Below, piece by piece: positions 55,581-64,000 of a stretch of DNA of 64,000 nucleotides. This stretch comes from an uncultured Acidobacteriaceae bacterium (GTDB lineage: Bacteria; Acidobacteriota; Terriglobia; Terriglobales; Acidobacteriaceae): NCBI GenBank assembly GCA_937879855.1, contig CALFMO010000022.1:1-64000 (forward strand). Reading direction: 5' to 3'. Every line of letters starts with the position of its first letter. The first letter of the stretch is position 1. Under the pieces are notes generated by a model. That model was not told where the DNA came from, did no database searches, and saw only the letters and a program-made list of their open reading frames with translations. Position numbers and translations under genes: made by a program.

Positions 55581-58340
55581 CTAAACCTGCAGCTCCAGTA
55601 GGGCTGAAACGGACGACGGGTCGTCCATGGCTCGCAGGCGGAATCCGACTTTCTTGAAGATGGCCTGCGTGGCCAGATTGTCCCGCAAGATTTCCCCCGA
55701 GAGCTTTTGATACTTTTCTTCGCGAGCCACCCGCGCTACGCCGGCGAGCAACTCGGTTCCGAGGCCGCGTCCCTGCCAGCGATCGGAAACCAGAACGGCC
55801 GCCTCGGCCTCTGCGCGATTGATGGCGCTGAAACGGCCCACTCCTAATACTTCGTGGTCACCCGTCTCGGGGTTTTTGTGATCTGCGACAAGCGCGAATC
55901 CGCGATCGTAGCTGCCAAAACAGATGCGCACCAGGCGCTCGTGCTCCACGCGCGTGCTCAGGCTCAACGAACAGAAATAGCGCAGGTAAACGCTGCGTTC
56001 GGAAAGAGTGCTGTGGAACTGCACCATCAGCGGCTCATCTTCCGGACGAATCGGGCGGATCGTCACTGGGGTGCCATCTTTCAAACGCCATTCCCAGGTG
56101 TACTGCACCGGGTAGGGCCGGATGCTGGCGCGCGGCAACTGCGCGGCCTGAACCGAACTATCGTGCACCATCATGCGCGCATCGAGCGCCAGCAGTTGTT
56201 CTGGAGTGGCCAGCAACGGATTAATGTCGATCTCTTTAATCCATGGCTGCTCCAGCACAAGTTGGCTGAAGCGCACTAACAATCCTTCCAGGGCGGTCAG
56301 GTTCACGGGCTTGCGTCCGCGCACTCCGAGCAGCGCCGAGTAGATTTTTGTCTGTTCCATCAAGCGCTGTGCCAGAGTGCTGTTCAGCGGAGGCAAGGCG
56401 AGAGCGCGGTCACGGTAAACCTCGACCATCACGCCGCCGGAACCAAACAGGATTACCGGCCCAAACTGCGGGTCGATGGTGCTGCCCAGAATCAGCTCGT
56501 ATCCATCGCGTTTCGCCATGGGCTGAACGGTGACTCCGGCGAAATGTTCTGCTCCGGCTTTCTCGGTGACCGAAGCCTGGATGGCGCGGTAGGCGCTGCG
56601 CACTTGTTCTGCGGTCTGCAGCCTGAGACGAACTCCATCAACATCGGTTTTATGCGCAATGGTGTTCGACAGAAGCTTCAGCACTACCGGACATCCAATC
56701 TCGCCGGCGACCGCGACCGCCTGCTCTTCGTCTTCCGCCACCCGCGTTTCCACCACCGGAATTCCGTAGCAGGCGAGCAACTGCTTGGCTTCGAATTCAT
56801 TGAGCATGGTTCGGCCGCTGGCGCGCACTCGCTGCACGGTCTCCGTGACTTTCATGCGCGCTTCTGGTGCGACCGCCGATCCTCCCACCAGCGACGGAGT
56901 TTCATAAAGCCCGCGCAGGTTGTAGGTGTATCGCCACATGTAAGTGAAGGCGCGCGCCGCGGTGTCGGGATAGGAAAATGTGGGAATGCCAGCAGCATTC
57001 AGAATCGCAGTTCCTTCCACCACTCCGTCGCCGCCCATCCAACTCGCGAGCAGCGGTTTGCCCGAGGAGTGGGCGAACGGTTTCATGCGCTCTGCGACTT
57101 GTGTGGGATCGGCGTGTCCCTGGGGCGCGATGACGGCCAGCAATCCGTCGCTCGCCGGATCTTTGGACGCGATTTCGACCGCTTTCACGAAGCGTTCCGC
57201 GTCCGCGTCGGCCAGCACATCGAGCGGATTGTTGTGACTCCAGTGCGGGGAGAGAAAGCTGTCCAACTGCTGCAGAGATTCGGTGGAAAGAACGGTGAGC
57301 CGGCCTCCAGTCGCCATGAGAGCGTCGGTGGCGAGGACCCCTGGACCACCGGCGTTGGTTACGATCGTAAGGTGCGGACCACGCGGCCGCGGCTGCTTGC
57401 TCAACGCCTCCGCCATATAAAAAAGATCTGCGATGTTTTGTACGCGCAGCACGCCGCAGCGGCGGAATGCCGCTTCCAACACATCGTCGCTTCCCGTCAA
57501 GGCTCCAGTGTGCGAAGCAGCCGCCCGCGAGGCCGCCTCCGAGCGGCCAGCTTTAATCACGATGATGGGCTTGCTCAGCGCAATTTCGCGCGCCGCGGAA
57601 AGAAATGAGCGCGCGTCTCCCACCGATTCCATGTAGAGAAGAATGCTCTTGGTGTGCGGATCGTCTCCGAAATAATAGATAAGATCGCCCCAGCCGACGT
57701 CGAGCATCGATCCGGTGGAAACGATGGCGCTGAATCCGACCTGCTCGCGCTGGCTCCAATCGAGAATCGCAGTCTGCAGTGCGCCACTCTGGCTCAGGAA
57801 CGCGACGCTGCCCTTCTGCGGCATCGCCTTGGCGAACGTCGCGTTCAGTCCGATGGTGGGATTCATGAATCCCATGCAATTGGGTCCAACCAAACGCAGA
57901 GAACCGCGGCGCAAGTGCTTTTGAATTTCTTCCTCCAGCAGGGCGCCGGCGTGACCTTGTTCACGAAAACCCGCGGAGATCACCACCGCTGATTTCACGC
58001 CCGCGTCCACGCACTCTCCGATGAGTTGCGGCACAGTCTGAGCGGGCGTCACCACCAGTGCCAAGTCGACGCCCCCAGAAATATCTCCAATGCGCTTGTG
58101 CGTTTTGATTCCGAGAACTTCGGCGTGGCTGGGAGTTACAGCGAAGACTTTCAGGGAAGATTTACTTTCCAGCAGATTCGAAATGACGCTTCTGCCGACG
58201 GTTCCGGCGCGATCGGTTGCGCCAATCACAGCAACAGACCGCGGCAGAAACAGCGACTCGAGTCCCGCTCGTGCAGGAGGAGGCGCAGTATAAATCTTGC
58301 CGACCGGCGACGGCACGGGCGCACTCGATACTTCGCTCAA
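55581..58340 (-). CDS. ADP-forming acyl-CoA synthetase fused to GNAT acetyltransferase
   Basis: 919 aa. Domain order: CoA-binding Rossmann (SVAVIGATDRAGTVGRSV), CoA-ligase domain with VGPNCMGFMNPTIGLN and the phosphohistidine region SHTGALTGSDDV, ATP-grasp domain from about residue 500 (MLNEFEAKQLLACYGIPVVETRVA), and a GNAT domain (about residues 740-919) with the acetyl-CoA loop RWQGRGLGTELL. This is the Pat/PatZ-like plan: lysine acetyltransferase that modifies acetyl-CoA synthetase and other targets; the synthetase part is often inactive. Catalytic activity of that part is not certain here. Regulation by the divergent Crp/Fnr gene is possible (site at 58487). Confidence 0.9.
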   Translation of the reverse strand: MSEVSSAPVPSPVGKIYTAPPPARAGLESLFLPRSVAVIGATDRAGTVGRSVISNLLESKSSLKVFAVTPSHAEVLGIKTHKRIGDISGGVDLALVVTPAQTVPQLIGECVDAGVKSAVVISAGFREQGHAGALLEEEIQKHLRRGSLRLVGPNCMGFMNPTIGLNATFAKAMPQKGSVAFLSQSGALQTAILDWSQREQVGFSAIVSTGSMLDVGWGDLIYYFGDDPHTKSILLYMESVGDARSFLSAAREIALSKPIIVIKAGRSEAASRAAASHTGALTGSDDVLEAAFRRCGVLRVQNIADLFYMAEALSKQPRPRGPHLTIVTNAGGPGVLATDALMATGGRLTVLSTESLQQLDSFLSPHWSHNNPLDVLADADAERFVKAVEIASKDPASDGLLAVIAPQGHADPTQVAERMKPFAHSSGKPLLASWMGGDGVVEGTAILNAAGIPTFSYPDTAARAFTYMWRYTYNLRGLYETPSLVGGSAVAPEARMKVTETVQRVRASGRTMLNEFEAKQLLACYGIPVVETRVAEDEEQAVAVAGEIGCPVVLKLLSNTIAHKTDVDGVRLRLQTAEQVRSAYRAIQASVTEKAGAEHFAGVTVQPMAKRDGYELILGSTIDPQFGPVILFGSGGVMVEVYRDRALALPPLNSTLAQRLMEQTKIYSALLGVRGRKPVNLTALEGLLVRFSQLVLEQPWIKEIDINPLLATPEQLLALDARMMVHDSSVQAAQLPRASIRPYPVQYTWEWRLKDGTPVTIRPIRPEDEPLMVQFHSTLSERSVYLRYFCSLSLSTRVEHERLVRICFGSYDRGFALVADHKNPETGDHEVLGVGRFSAINRAEAEAAVLVSDRWQGRGLGTELLAGVARVAREEKYQKLSGEILRDNLATQAIFKKVGFRLRAMDDPSSVSALLELQV

Positions 58341-58486
58341 AAAATCTCCTCCAGCCTATGTCGACGCAAACATTTTTTCATAACTTCAGCGAACGAAGTA
58401 GCAACGACTTCACCGCACACCTCACCCATGATGGCACAGTTTCCCGCGTTCGTCTGTGATTGCCTATACGTCTAATCACAAGGCCT

Positions 58487-58502
58487 CGTGATGGTGATCA
58501 CA
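58487..58502. promoter_or_regulatory. Crp/Fnr-type site before the Crp/Fnr gene
   Basis: CGTGA-N6-TCACA (one change), centred about 52 bases before the GTG start at 58547 and 154 bases before the divergent synthetase gene. Extra TGTGA and TCACA half-sites lie just upstream (58455-58480). Likely autoregulation. Confidence 0.65.
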
Positions 58503-58546
58503 AGCAAAAATGCGGTGCTACAATAACTTCAAAAGGGAGGTGCTCA

Positions 58547-59263
58547 GTGCGCGCCCCTTATGGCCTAAATATTCTTGATAATTGCCTCACGTGTCCGGTG
58601 CGAGAAGAACATCTATTTTGTAACCTTTCTGTTCAAGCCGGACAGCGCCTTAACGAAATAAAATCCACCGCCGTTTATCCCAAGGGCGCGATGCTCTTCA
58701 TTGAAGGGCAACAACCCCGAGGCGTTTTTGTACTCTGTGCCGGGAAGGCAAAGCTTTCCACGTCTTCCCGCGAAGGCAAAACCATCATCACCAAACTGTC
58801 CGAGTCGGGAGATGTTCTCGGTCTCAACTCGGTGGTTTCCAACCGACCGTATGAAGTTACGGCAGAGATGATGGAGCCTGGACAGGCCAACTTTATTCCC
58901 CGCGAGTCTTTAATTCAGTTTTTGAAGGACAACGGGGAAGTGGCCTTGCGCGTCGCCGAACAGTTGAGCCGCAACTACTACACCGCGTACGAGGAGATTC
59001 GCACTCTCGGTCTCAGTTCGTCGCCCTCGGAAAAGTTTGCCAAGCTGCTTTTGTCCTGGTCGACCAAAACGCCGCAGAACGACGGTTCCTCGCAGGTCAA
59101 GCTCACGCTCACCCACGAGGAGATTGCGGAAATCATCGGAACCACCCGCGAAACTGTCAGCCGCCTGTTTTCTGATTTCAAGAAGAAACAGCTGCTGCAG
59201 CTCAAGGGGTCGACCCTGGTGATCCGCAACCGCGTGGCGCTGGAAAAAATCGTCCAGTCCTGA
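58547..59263 (+). CDS. Crp/Fnr-family transcription regulator
   Basis: 238 aa from GTG 58547, behind gggaggtgc. N-terminal cysteines (DNCLTCPVREEHLFCNL) resemble Fnr cluster ligands: three Cys within 16 residues, with no obvious central fourth Cys. A cyclic-nucleotide-binding-type beta-roll follows (YPKGAMLFIEGQQPRGVFVLCAG), then the winged HTH LTHEEIAEIIGTTRETVSRLF. The recognition helix R-E-x-x-S-R combines the Arg-Glu-Arg set of Crp, which reads GTGA, with the Ser-Arg of Fnr. Seven TGTGA-N6-TCACA-type sites in the window, one before its own gene, fit it as their reader. Signal could be oxygen, NO or redox. Confidence 0.9.
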   Translation: MRAPYGLNILDNCLTCPVREEHLFCNLSVQAGQRLNEIKSTAVYPKGAMLFIEGQQPRGVFVLCAGKAKLSTSSREGKTIITKLSESGDVLGLNSVVSNRPYEVTAEMMEPGQANFIPRESLIQFLKDNGEVALRVAEQLSRNYYTAYEEIRTLGLSSSPSEKFAKLLLSWSTKTPQNDGSSQVKLTLTHEEIAEIIGTTRETVSRLFSDFKKKQLLQLKGSTLVIRNRVALEKIVQS

Positions 59264-59291
59264 CTGGACCTGGAACGCAGTGAGGCGTTCC
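59252..59291 (+). terminator. Two hairpins at the end of the Crp/Fnr gene
   Basis: GTCCAGTC-ct-GACTGGAC (59252-59269) spans the stop codon; GGAACGC-agtgag-GCGTTCC (59272-59291) follows at once. There is no T-run, so intrinsic termination is uncertain. The rest of the gap to 59556 holds nothing I recognise. Confidence 0.45.
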
Positions 59292-59555
59292 GAACGTCGC
59301 CGAGAGTCGAACTCTTTGCGGCGCCCATCGTCGTTTCATCCGGGAAAAGTTGGACTACATACAACTGCCGTGTCGGATTCAGACGCGAACTTGGTTACAA
59401 TCGCTCCAAAGCGGAGATACGAAAAATATTTCCATCGCCAGGCCCAACACATTCTTAACAACGATTCTTGCTTCAAGGACCGTTGACTTGAGCTCAGTCG
59501 CTTTCCATGCCGAGGTTAATCCCGCCCGCTGGACACGGTAGCGTCGATCTGCCCT

Positions 59556-60218
59556 ATGACCCAAATCCACTGCGCCGCGCTCCTGTTCGACATGGACGGA
59601 GTTCTCGTTAACTCGACTCCCGCAGTAGCCCGTGTTTGGCGGCGCTGGGCCATCGAACATGGCTTCGATCCGGAGGAGGTCGTGTCCCGGGCCCACGGAC
59701 GTCCCAGCCTCACGACCGTTCGCGAATTTCTCCCCAACGCCAATCATGAAGCCGAGAACCGCGAAGTCGAACGCCGAGAAATCGCCGACCTGGAGGGCGT
59801 CGTCCCGCTCCCCGGCGCGCTGGAGTTGTTGGCCAGCCTGCCCGAGGATCGCTGGACCATCGTTACGTCGTGCACGCGTCCTCTTGCCGAGGTGCGCATC
59901 CGGGCCGCCGGCCTGCCCCTGCCGAAGAAACTTATTACCTCCAACGACATTGTTCATGGCAAGCCGCACCCTGAGCCTTATCTGAAAGGCGCTTCGGTCC
60001 TCGGATTTCCACCGGCGGAATGTATCGTTGTCGAAGACGTTCCCGCGGGAGTCCGCGCCGGCAAAGCTGCGGGGGCGAGAGTCATCGCCTTCAAAACCAC
60101 TGTCGAGGAATCTGCTCTACGTGGGGTTGGGGCCGACTGGGTGCTGAATAACTGCGCCGATATTCGCCTGCTCGAGGGTGGGAAAGATCTGAAACTGGAA
60201 CTCGCAAACAATCTCTGA
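59556..60218 (+). CDS. HAD-family sugar-phosphate phosphatase
   Basis: 220 aa. Motif I LLFDMDGVLVNS with the nucleophile and acid Asp pair, motif II TSCT, Lys in ITSNDIVHGKPHPEPYL, and motif III CIVVEDVPAGVRAGKAAG. The four-helix cap after motif I places it in the beta-phosphoglucomutase/2-deoxyglucose-6-phosphatase branch (GPP/DOG-like). Substrate likely a small sugar or polyol phosphate. No operon partner is evident. Confidence 0.9.
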   Translation: MTQIHCAALLFDMDGVLVNSTPAVARVWRRWAIEHGFDPEEVVSRAHGRPSLTTVREFLPNANHEAENREVERREIADLEGVVPLPGALELLASLPEDRWTIVTSCTRPLAEVRIRAAGLPLPKKLITSNDIVHGKPHPEPYLKGASVLGFPPAECIVVEDVPAGVRAGKAAGARVIAFKTTVEESALRGVGADWVLNNCADIRLLEGGKDLKLELANNL

Positions 60219-60222
60219 GTCC

Positions 60223-60795
60223 TTAGCCCGGGGGAATCGCTCTAGCTGGTTCCTCGGACGCGGATCTTGCCTCCGTGAGGACGGGCGCATCGGCCCTTCT
60301 ACTCCTTACCCACATCCATCCAAACACGGTTATCAGCAGGCCATAGTTCACGGCCAGGAACCAGGGGTTCTCCCAACGAATGCCCTCGAATCCATAGGAG
60401 GACAGAGGCCACAGAAAATGGACGGCGAAAATTCCCCGGTGCGTGACGATATCGATCAGGATATGCAAACCCCAGCCTAGCAGTTCCAGTACCGAACGAC
60501 GGGCCAGCCACCACACAAGACCAAAGACCACGGCGAACACCAGCAGGCTGTGGCTGAAGTGATAGAGCTGCCAGACGAACTGGAAGTGTTGCGGGCTGTG
60601 GGCATCGGGCAGTAAGGACCGGGTTGTCCCCGTTGCATACCACCAGATTCGGATTACCGCCGGGATGGCAAAGCTGAAAAGGTCGGGAAAGATTCCCCAG
60701 AAGGCCGCCCAGCCTAAATGGATTCGCCGATGCAGCCTTCGCCGGCCGACGGTCGCAGCGGCGGTGGTCCATAAAGCGTGAGCGAAAATGTCCAT
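60223..60795 (-). CDS. Membrane-bound metal-dependent hydrolase-like protein
   Basis: 190 aa with about four helices. MDIFAHALWT at the N-terminus, YHFSHSLLVF and LHILIDIVTHRG provide His/Asp residues matching the YdjM/DUF457-type family (inner-membrane, metal-dependent hydrolase fold). Biochemical function is not settled for the family. It is convergent with the HAD gene, with only 4 bases between stops; the C-terminus runs into a degenerate GC hairpin. Confidence 0.7.
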   Translation of the reverse strand: MDIFAHALWTTAAATVGRRRLHRRIHLGWAAFWGIFPDLFSFAIPAVIRIWWYATGTTRSLLPDAHSPQHFQFVWQLYHFSHSLLVFAVVFGLVWWLARRSVLELLGWGLHILIDIVTHRGIFAVHFLWPLSSYGFEGIRWENPWFLAVNYGLLITVFGWMWVRSRRADAPVLTEARSASEEPARAIPPG

Positions 60796-60942
60796 CTAGC
60801 ACCCCGGACTGCCTAGTGTACGGGAATATAGAACCGGTCTTATACCAAATCCCCGGTATCGCAAATCAACCCTTTTCAAGGCTAGACTCCATTTAGTCAC
60901 CCTGGGAATTCGTTGAATCTTGTTCGAAGGAGAGACCAGAAT

Positions 60943-61470
60943 ATGAAGCACAGGCTGTTGATTTTGTTCTCCACTGTACTCACGCTCTTTAGTCTGGGCG
61001 CAGCGCAGGAGTCCGCCAAATCGCAGGAGCGGATTATCAGAGAAGTCCGCCATGAACTGCTCATGCTTCCGTACTTCGGCGTGTTCGACTACATTGCCTT
61101 TAAGGTGGACGGTTCCACCGTTACCTTGCTCGGCCAAGTCGTGCGGCCCGTCCTGAAATCCGACGCCGAGAATTCCGTGAAACGAATTGAAGGTGTCGAA
61201 AAGGTTGACAACCAGATTGAAGTGCTGCCTCCATCATCCATGGACGACGGTCTGCGGATCGCGCTTTTCCGTGCGATCTACCAGTATCCTGCGCTGCAGA
61301 AGTACGAACTCGGCGTGCAGAAGCCGATTCGAATTATCGTTAAGAATGGCCGCGCGACGCTGGAGGGAGTGGTGGACAGCGAGGCCGATAAAAATCTGGT
61401 TGGCCTCCGCGCCAACACAGTTCCTGGCATTTTCTCGGTGACCAACAATCTGCAAGTCACGAAATCCTGA
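60943..61470 (+). CDS. Exported double-BON-domain protein
   Basis: 175 aa from ATG 60943 behind gaaggagag. Signal peptide to about residue 21 (LGAAQ). Two BON domains: HELLMLPYFGVFDYIAFKVDG and VTLLGQVVRPVLKSDAENSV in the first, KPIRIIVKNGRATLEGVVDS in the second, each with the conserved Gly near its end. BON domains bind lipid or periplasmic surfaces (as in OsmY). A strong terminator follows. Confidence 0.9.
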   Translation: MKHRLLILFSTVLTLFSLGAAQESAKSQERIIREVRHELLMLPYFGVFDYIAFKVDGSTVTLLGQVVRPVLKSDAENSVKRIEGVEKVDNQIEVLPPSSMDDGLRIALFRAIYQYPALQKYELGVQKPIRIIVKNGRATLEGVVDSEADKNLVGLRANTVPGIFSVTNNLQVTKS

Positions 61471-61491
61471 CGTGAAACCAAATTCTCGCAA

Positions 61492-61523
61492 GAGGACGCC
61501 TGCCCCAGGCGTCCTCCTTTTTT
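61492..61523 (+). terminator. Rho-independent terminator after the BON gene
   Basis: Perfect 11-bp stem GAGGACGCCTG/CAGGCGTCCTC with a 3-base loop, followed by C and six T. The best intrinsic terminator in the window. Confidence 0.95.
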
Positions 61524-61576
61524 GCGCCTGCTGTCTGCCCCTGAAACAGTCATCGCTCCGGAACGGGAATGCTGGA

Positions 61577-61652
61577 ACCACGAAGGACACGAAGGTTCAC
61601 GAAGGAACCCATGAGATCGATTTCCTTGGTGAACCTTCGTGTCCTTGGTGGT
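61577..61652. repeat. Intergenic inverted repeat (CACGAAGG type)
   Basis: ACCACGAAGGACACGAAGGT at 61577 has its near-complete reverse complement at 61631-61652 (AACCTTCGTGTCC, TTGGTGGT), about 22-25 bases per arm with one small mismatch region. This sequence type is a widespread dispersed intergenic repeat. It lies between the BON terminator and the isomerase-like gene. Confidence 0.85.
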
Positions 61653-61748
61653 TAAAGATTTCATTCTCAAGCGCCAAGCGCCTTCCCGCGTATAATGCTC
61701 CCGGATTCCACTTCCGCCCTGATGCGGAACCACCGGAGGAATGCACTC

Positions 61749-62639
61749 ATGAGTTTGAAAGCCATGAACCGCCGCACCTTTCTTGAAACCGCAACCACAG
61801 TCACCGCCGCCACGCTACTGACCAGCCGCTTCGGCTGGGCCGCCGGCGAACACAAAATCGAAAAGATAGGCGTGCAACTCTACACAGTGCGCGATCAGAT
61901 GAAAACCGACTTCGACGGCACCATCGCCAAGGTCGCGCAGATTGGCTACAAGGAAGTGGAATTTGCCGGATACTTCGACCATACCGCCCAGCAGGTGCGC
62001 GCTGTCTGCGAGAAGAACGGCCTCGACCCAGTCTCCACGCACGTGCAATATGACGAACTCGACGCCAAGTTTCCCTCCGTCATCGAAGACTCCAAAACCA
62101 TTGGGCTGAAATACATTGTCTGCCCCTGGATTCCCGAGGACATTCGCAAGAATCCCGACATCTGGAAGCAGGCTGCCGAAAAGTTCAATCGTTGCGGCGA
62201 GCAGACCAAAAAAGCCGGCATGCAGTTCGCCTATCACAATCACTGGTTCGAATTTCTTCCCGTCAACGGCAAGCTTCCCTACGACGAACTCTTGAAACTG
62301 TGCGACGCCAAGCTGGTGAAGATGGAAATGGATCTCTGCTGGGTTACCGCGGCCGGAGCCGATCCTCTGAAATATTTCAATCGCGATCCCGGACGTTTCC
62401 CGCTGGTCCACGTCAAAGACCTCAAGAAGATCCCGAAAGTCACCGAGGGCGGTTCCCAGAATTTCGGCGACACCGTAGATCTGACCTCGGTTGGCGACGG
62501 CATCATCGACTGGAAGAAGATCTTCGCCCAGTCGGACAAGGCCGGGATCAAGCACTACATCGTCGAACACGACAAACCCGAGAACCCATTCGAGAGCATC
62601 ACAAAGAGCTACGAATATCTGAGCAAGCTGCGCTGGTGA
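61749..62639 (+). CDS. Tat-exported sugar phosphate isomerase/epimerase-like protein
   Basis: 296 aa from ATG 61749 behind ggagga. Tat signal NRRTFLETATTVTAATLL. A xylose-isomerase-like TIM barrel follows: GVQLYTVRDQM, GYKEVEFAGYF, FAYHNHWFEF, KMEMDLCWVTAAGADP and LVHVKDL supply the Glu, His and Asp that bind a divalent metal in this family. Exported members occur with sugar oxidoreductases in acidobacteria; the substrate is unknown. Followed after 15 bases by an unrelated lipoprotein gene. Confidence 0.88.
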   Translation: MSLKAMNRRTFLETATTVTAATLLTSRFGWAAGEHKIEKIGVQLYTVRDQMKTDFDGTIAKVAQIGYKEVEFAGYFDHTAQQVRAVCEKNGLDPVSTHVQYDELDAKFPSVIEDSKTIGLKYIVCPWIPEDIRKNPDIWKQAAEKFNRCGEQTKKAGMQFAYHNHWFEFLPVNGKLPYDELLKLCDAKLVKMEMDLCWVTAAGADPLKYFNRDPGRFPLVHVKDLKKIPKVTEGGSQNFGDTVDLTSVGDGIIDWKKIFAQSDKAGIKHYIVEHDKPENPFESITKSYEYLSKLRW

Positions 62640-62654
62640 GTTGAGCTTCGAATA

Positions 62655-63668
62655 ATGAAATTGATCAACGCACCTCGAGCGGGAGCGTCCCGGCGAAGTT
62701 TCGCTGCGCTATTGGCGATTCTGAGCCTCCTGAGCGTTTCCTGCGAGAAGAAAGCCGCGCCACCTCCTGTCACTGAGTCGCGCTCAAGACTCAGCGCCCC
62801 CAGGCGGATTCAGAACTACGCTACGATCGACGGTGGCGGCGGAGTCTATATGGCGGAGAGCCAAATCCGTCCGCCCGAGAGTGTCGCGCTCACGTTGGAA
62901 GGGTCCCCCGACGCTCTCGATAATCGCAAGATCATCCGCAACGGATCTCTGGATCTGCTGGTCAACGACGTTGGACAATCAATTACAAAAATCGGGTCCA
63001 TCGTCACCGGGGTGGGCGGATTCGTCGAGAAATCGACGCAGACGAATAGCGGCGGGCATTCCGCTTCGGTTACCGTTCGGGTTCCCGCCGCACGCCTCGA
63101 CCCGGTCATCGTCCAGATCAAAGCCTTAGCCACAACTGTAGACCGCGAGAGCGTTGAGGCGCGCGACGTAACCCGCGAATATATCGACCTGGACGCCCGT
63201 CTGCGCAACGCTCAGGCCGAAGAAGCGCAATACCTGCAGATTCTGAAACGCGCGACGACCATCAAAGACACCCTCGATGTAACCGAAAAACTAGCCGACG
63301 TGCGCGGCCGGATCGAACAAATGCAGGGGGAAATGAAGTTCCTCACCGCGCAGATCGACATGTCGACGTTGGAGATTCAGCTTCGAGCCGAGGCCGACGC
63401 CGCAGTGGCGGGAATTCATTGGCGGCCGCTCCGTCAGGCCAAAATCGCCGCGAGCGAAATGGTTGCGGGACTGGCAGACTGGGTCGACTCAGTCGTCGCA
63501 TTCTTCATCAATCTGCCATTGATTGCCGTTTGGTTTCTGTCAATTGTTGTGTTGGTCGTAGTCGTAGTTCGTGTCCTGCGCTTCTTTTGGCGACGGTTCG
63601 GGCCGAAAGGCTGGCGACTGCCTTGGAGGCGTTCGGTGCCGCCTGTTTCCACGCCAGGTCAAGGCTAG
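62655..63668 (+). CDS. DUF4349-type lipoprotein with C-terminal membrane helix
   Basis: 337 aa. Lipobox LSVSC (about residues 26-30). The DUF4349 core spans about residues 95-250: KIIRNGSLDLLVNDVGQSI, GGFVEKSTQT, SVTVRVPAARLDPVIVQI, then a coiled coil (YIDLDARLRNAQAEEAQYL to DVRGRIEQMQGEM). A helix at about 285-310 precedes a basic tail. Family role is unknown; the plan suggests an envelope-spanning or sensor-type protein. Confidence 0.85.
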   Translation: MKLINAPRAGASRRSFAALLAILSLLSVSCEKKAAPPPVTESRSRLSAPRRIQNYATIDGGGGVYMAESQIRPPESVALTLEGSPDALDNRKIIRNGSLDLLVNDVGQSITKIGSIVTGVGGFVEKSTQTNSGGHSASVTVRVPAARLDPVIVQIKALATTVDRESVEARDVTREYIDLDARLRNAQAEEAQYLQILKRATTIKDTLDVTEKLADVRGRIEQMQGEMKFLTAQIDMSTLEIQLRAEADAAVAGIHWRPLRQAKIAASEMVAGLADWVDSVVAFFINLPLIAVWFLSIVVLVVVVVRVLRFFWRRFGPKGWRLPWRRSVPPVSTPGQG

Positions 63669-63723
63669 AGACGGACTCTGCATTTGTTGTTTTGAGTTCA
63701 AGAGTCTGTCGCAAGGGAGGTTC

Positions 63724-64000
63724 ATGCAAGTTCGGCGCACGCCCAAGACCTACGACGTTTGCATTATCGGCTCCGGCGCCGCGGGAGGCACGGCGGCCAA
63801 GGTGCTCACCGAGGGTGGTCTGAGTGTGGCGCTGCTCGAGGCCGGACCTCCACTGGTTCCCGAAAGAGACTACAAGGAACACGTCTGGCCTTACGACTTG
63901 CCGCATCGCGGCGCTGGCGTTGGAGGCCGGGCGACCCGCGGCCTAGACGATGAATTCCTCGCTCCTAACGGCGCTTGGGAAATTGAAGGCGAGCCATACA
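63724..64000 (+). CDS. GMC-type FAD oxidoreductase, N-terminal part (runs off the window)
   Basis: 92 codons are visible from ATG 63724, behind aagggagg, open to the window end. The dinucleotide motif DVCIIGSGAAGGTAAKVL binds the FAD ADP part, followed by LEAGPPLVPERDYKEH. This start is typical of glucose-methanol-choline oxidoreductases that oxidise sugars or alcohols, often with a small c-type or twin-arginine partner in acidobacteria. Substrate cannot be told from the fragment. Confidence 0.85.
   Translation, partial: MQVRRTPKTYDVCIIGSGAAGGTAAKVLTEGGLSVALLEAGPPLVPERDYKEHVWPYDLPHRGAGVGGRATRGLDDEFLAPNGAWEIEGEPY

Overview
The window looks like a chromosome segment of an acidobacterium (Acidobacteriota, Terriglobia/Korobacter-like). 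This is inferred from the gene families, from the paired-hairpin intergenic repeats, and from the mix of multihaem cytochromes, pyruvate:ferredoxin oxidoreductase and Cus/Czc pumps; there is no rRNA to prove it. It splits into an accessory left third and a core right two thirds, and the boundary is a tRNA-Ala gene at 19989-20064.

Accessory part (1-19988). This is most simply the integrase-proximal end of a genomic island inserted at the 3' end of tRNA-Ala. From left to right it holds: the end of a CusA-type Cu/Ag pump; a sulfur/thiol group (ArsR-rhodanese fusion, persulfide-dioxygenase-like MBL protein, MFS carrier, exported rhodanese, TlpA-like thioredoxin); a MerR-controlled metal operon (MerT-like protein, YnfA protein, Cys-rich protein) with a textbook 19-bp-spacer MerR promoter; a TSUP carrier; a second MerR gene with a monooxygenase; debris (IS110 fragment, TetR tail, integrase start); a small T4SS-like operon (MoxR-type ATPase, lytic transglycosylase, VirB9-like, VirB10-like); and a HTH protein plus tyrosine integrase beside the tRNA. 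Four reading frames between 2.4 and 8.2 kb are interrupted by single-base lesions.

Core part (20065-64000). Carbohydrate and alcohol enzymes come first, then a leftward nifJ / dihydroorotate-dehydrogenase-like / YwiC-like operon. Next are a TolC-adaptor-RND export operon followed by two MacB/FtsX permeases, and then a respiratory block at 39-54 kb. That block encodes a heptahaem NapC-like protein, an 11-haem/b-type membrane cytochrome, a small cytochrome c, a radical-SAM-like protein lacking its cluster cysteines, a monohaem cytochrome-porin, a cupredoxin, a GltD-like iron-sulfur flavoprotein, a Rieske protein, split cytochrome b, an octahaem protein and a monohaem lipoprotein. An OsmC protein, an ADP-forming acyl-CoA synthetase/GNAT fusion, a Crp/Fnr regulator, a HAD phosphatase, a BON protein, a sugar isomerase-like protein, a DUF4349-like protein and the start of a GMC oxidoreductase complete the window.

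The main unifying signal is a set of seven 16-bp palindromes of the form TGTGA-N6-TCACA (four exact, three with one change). They lie upstream of nifJ, the radical-SAM-like gene, the cytochrome-porin operon, a Cys-rich unknown gene and the Crp/Fnr gene itself. The Crp/Fnr recognition helix carries the R-E...R residues expected to read GTGA half-sites. I infer a local energy-metabolism regulon controlling a quinol-to-outer-membrane electron path.
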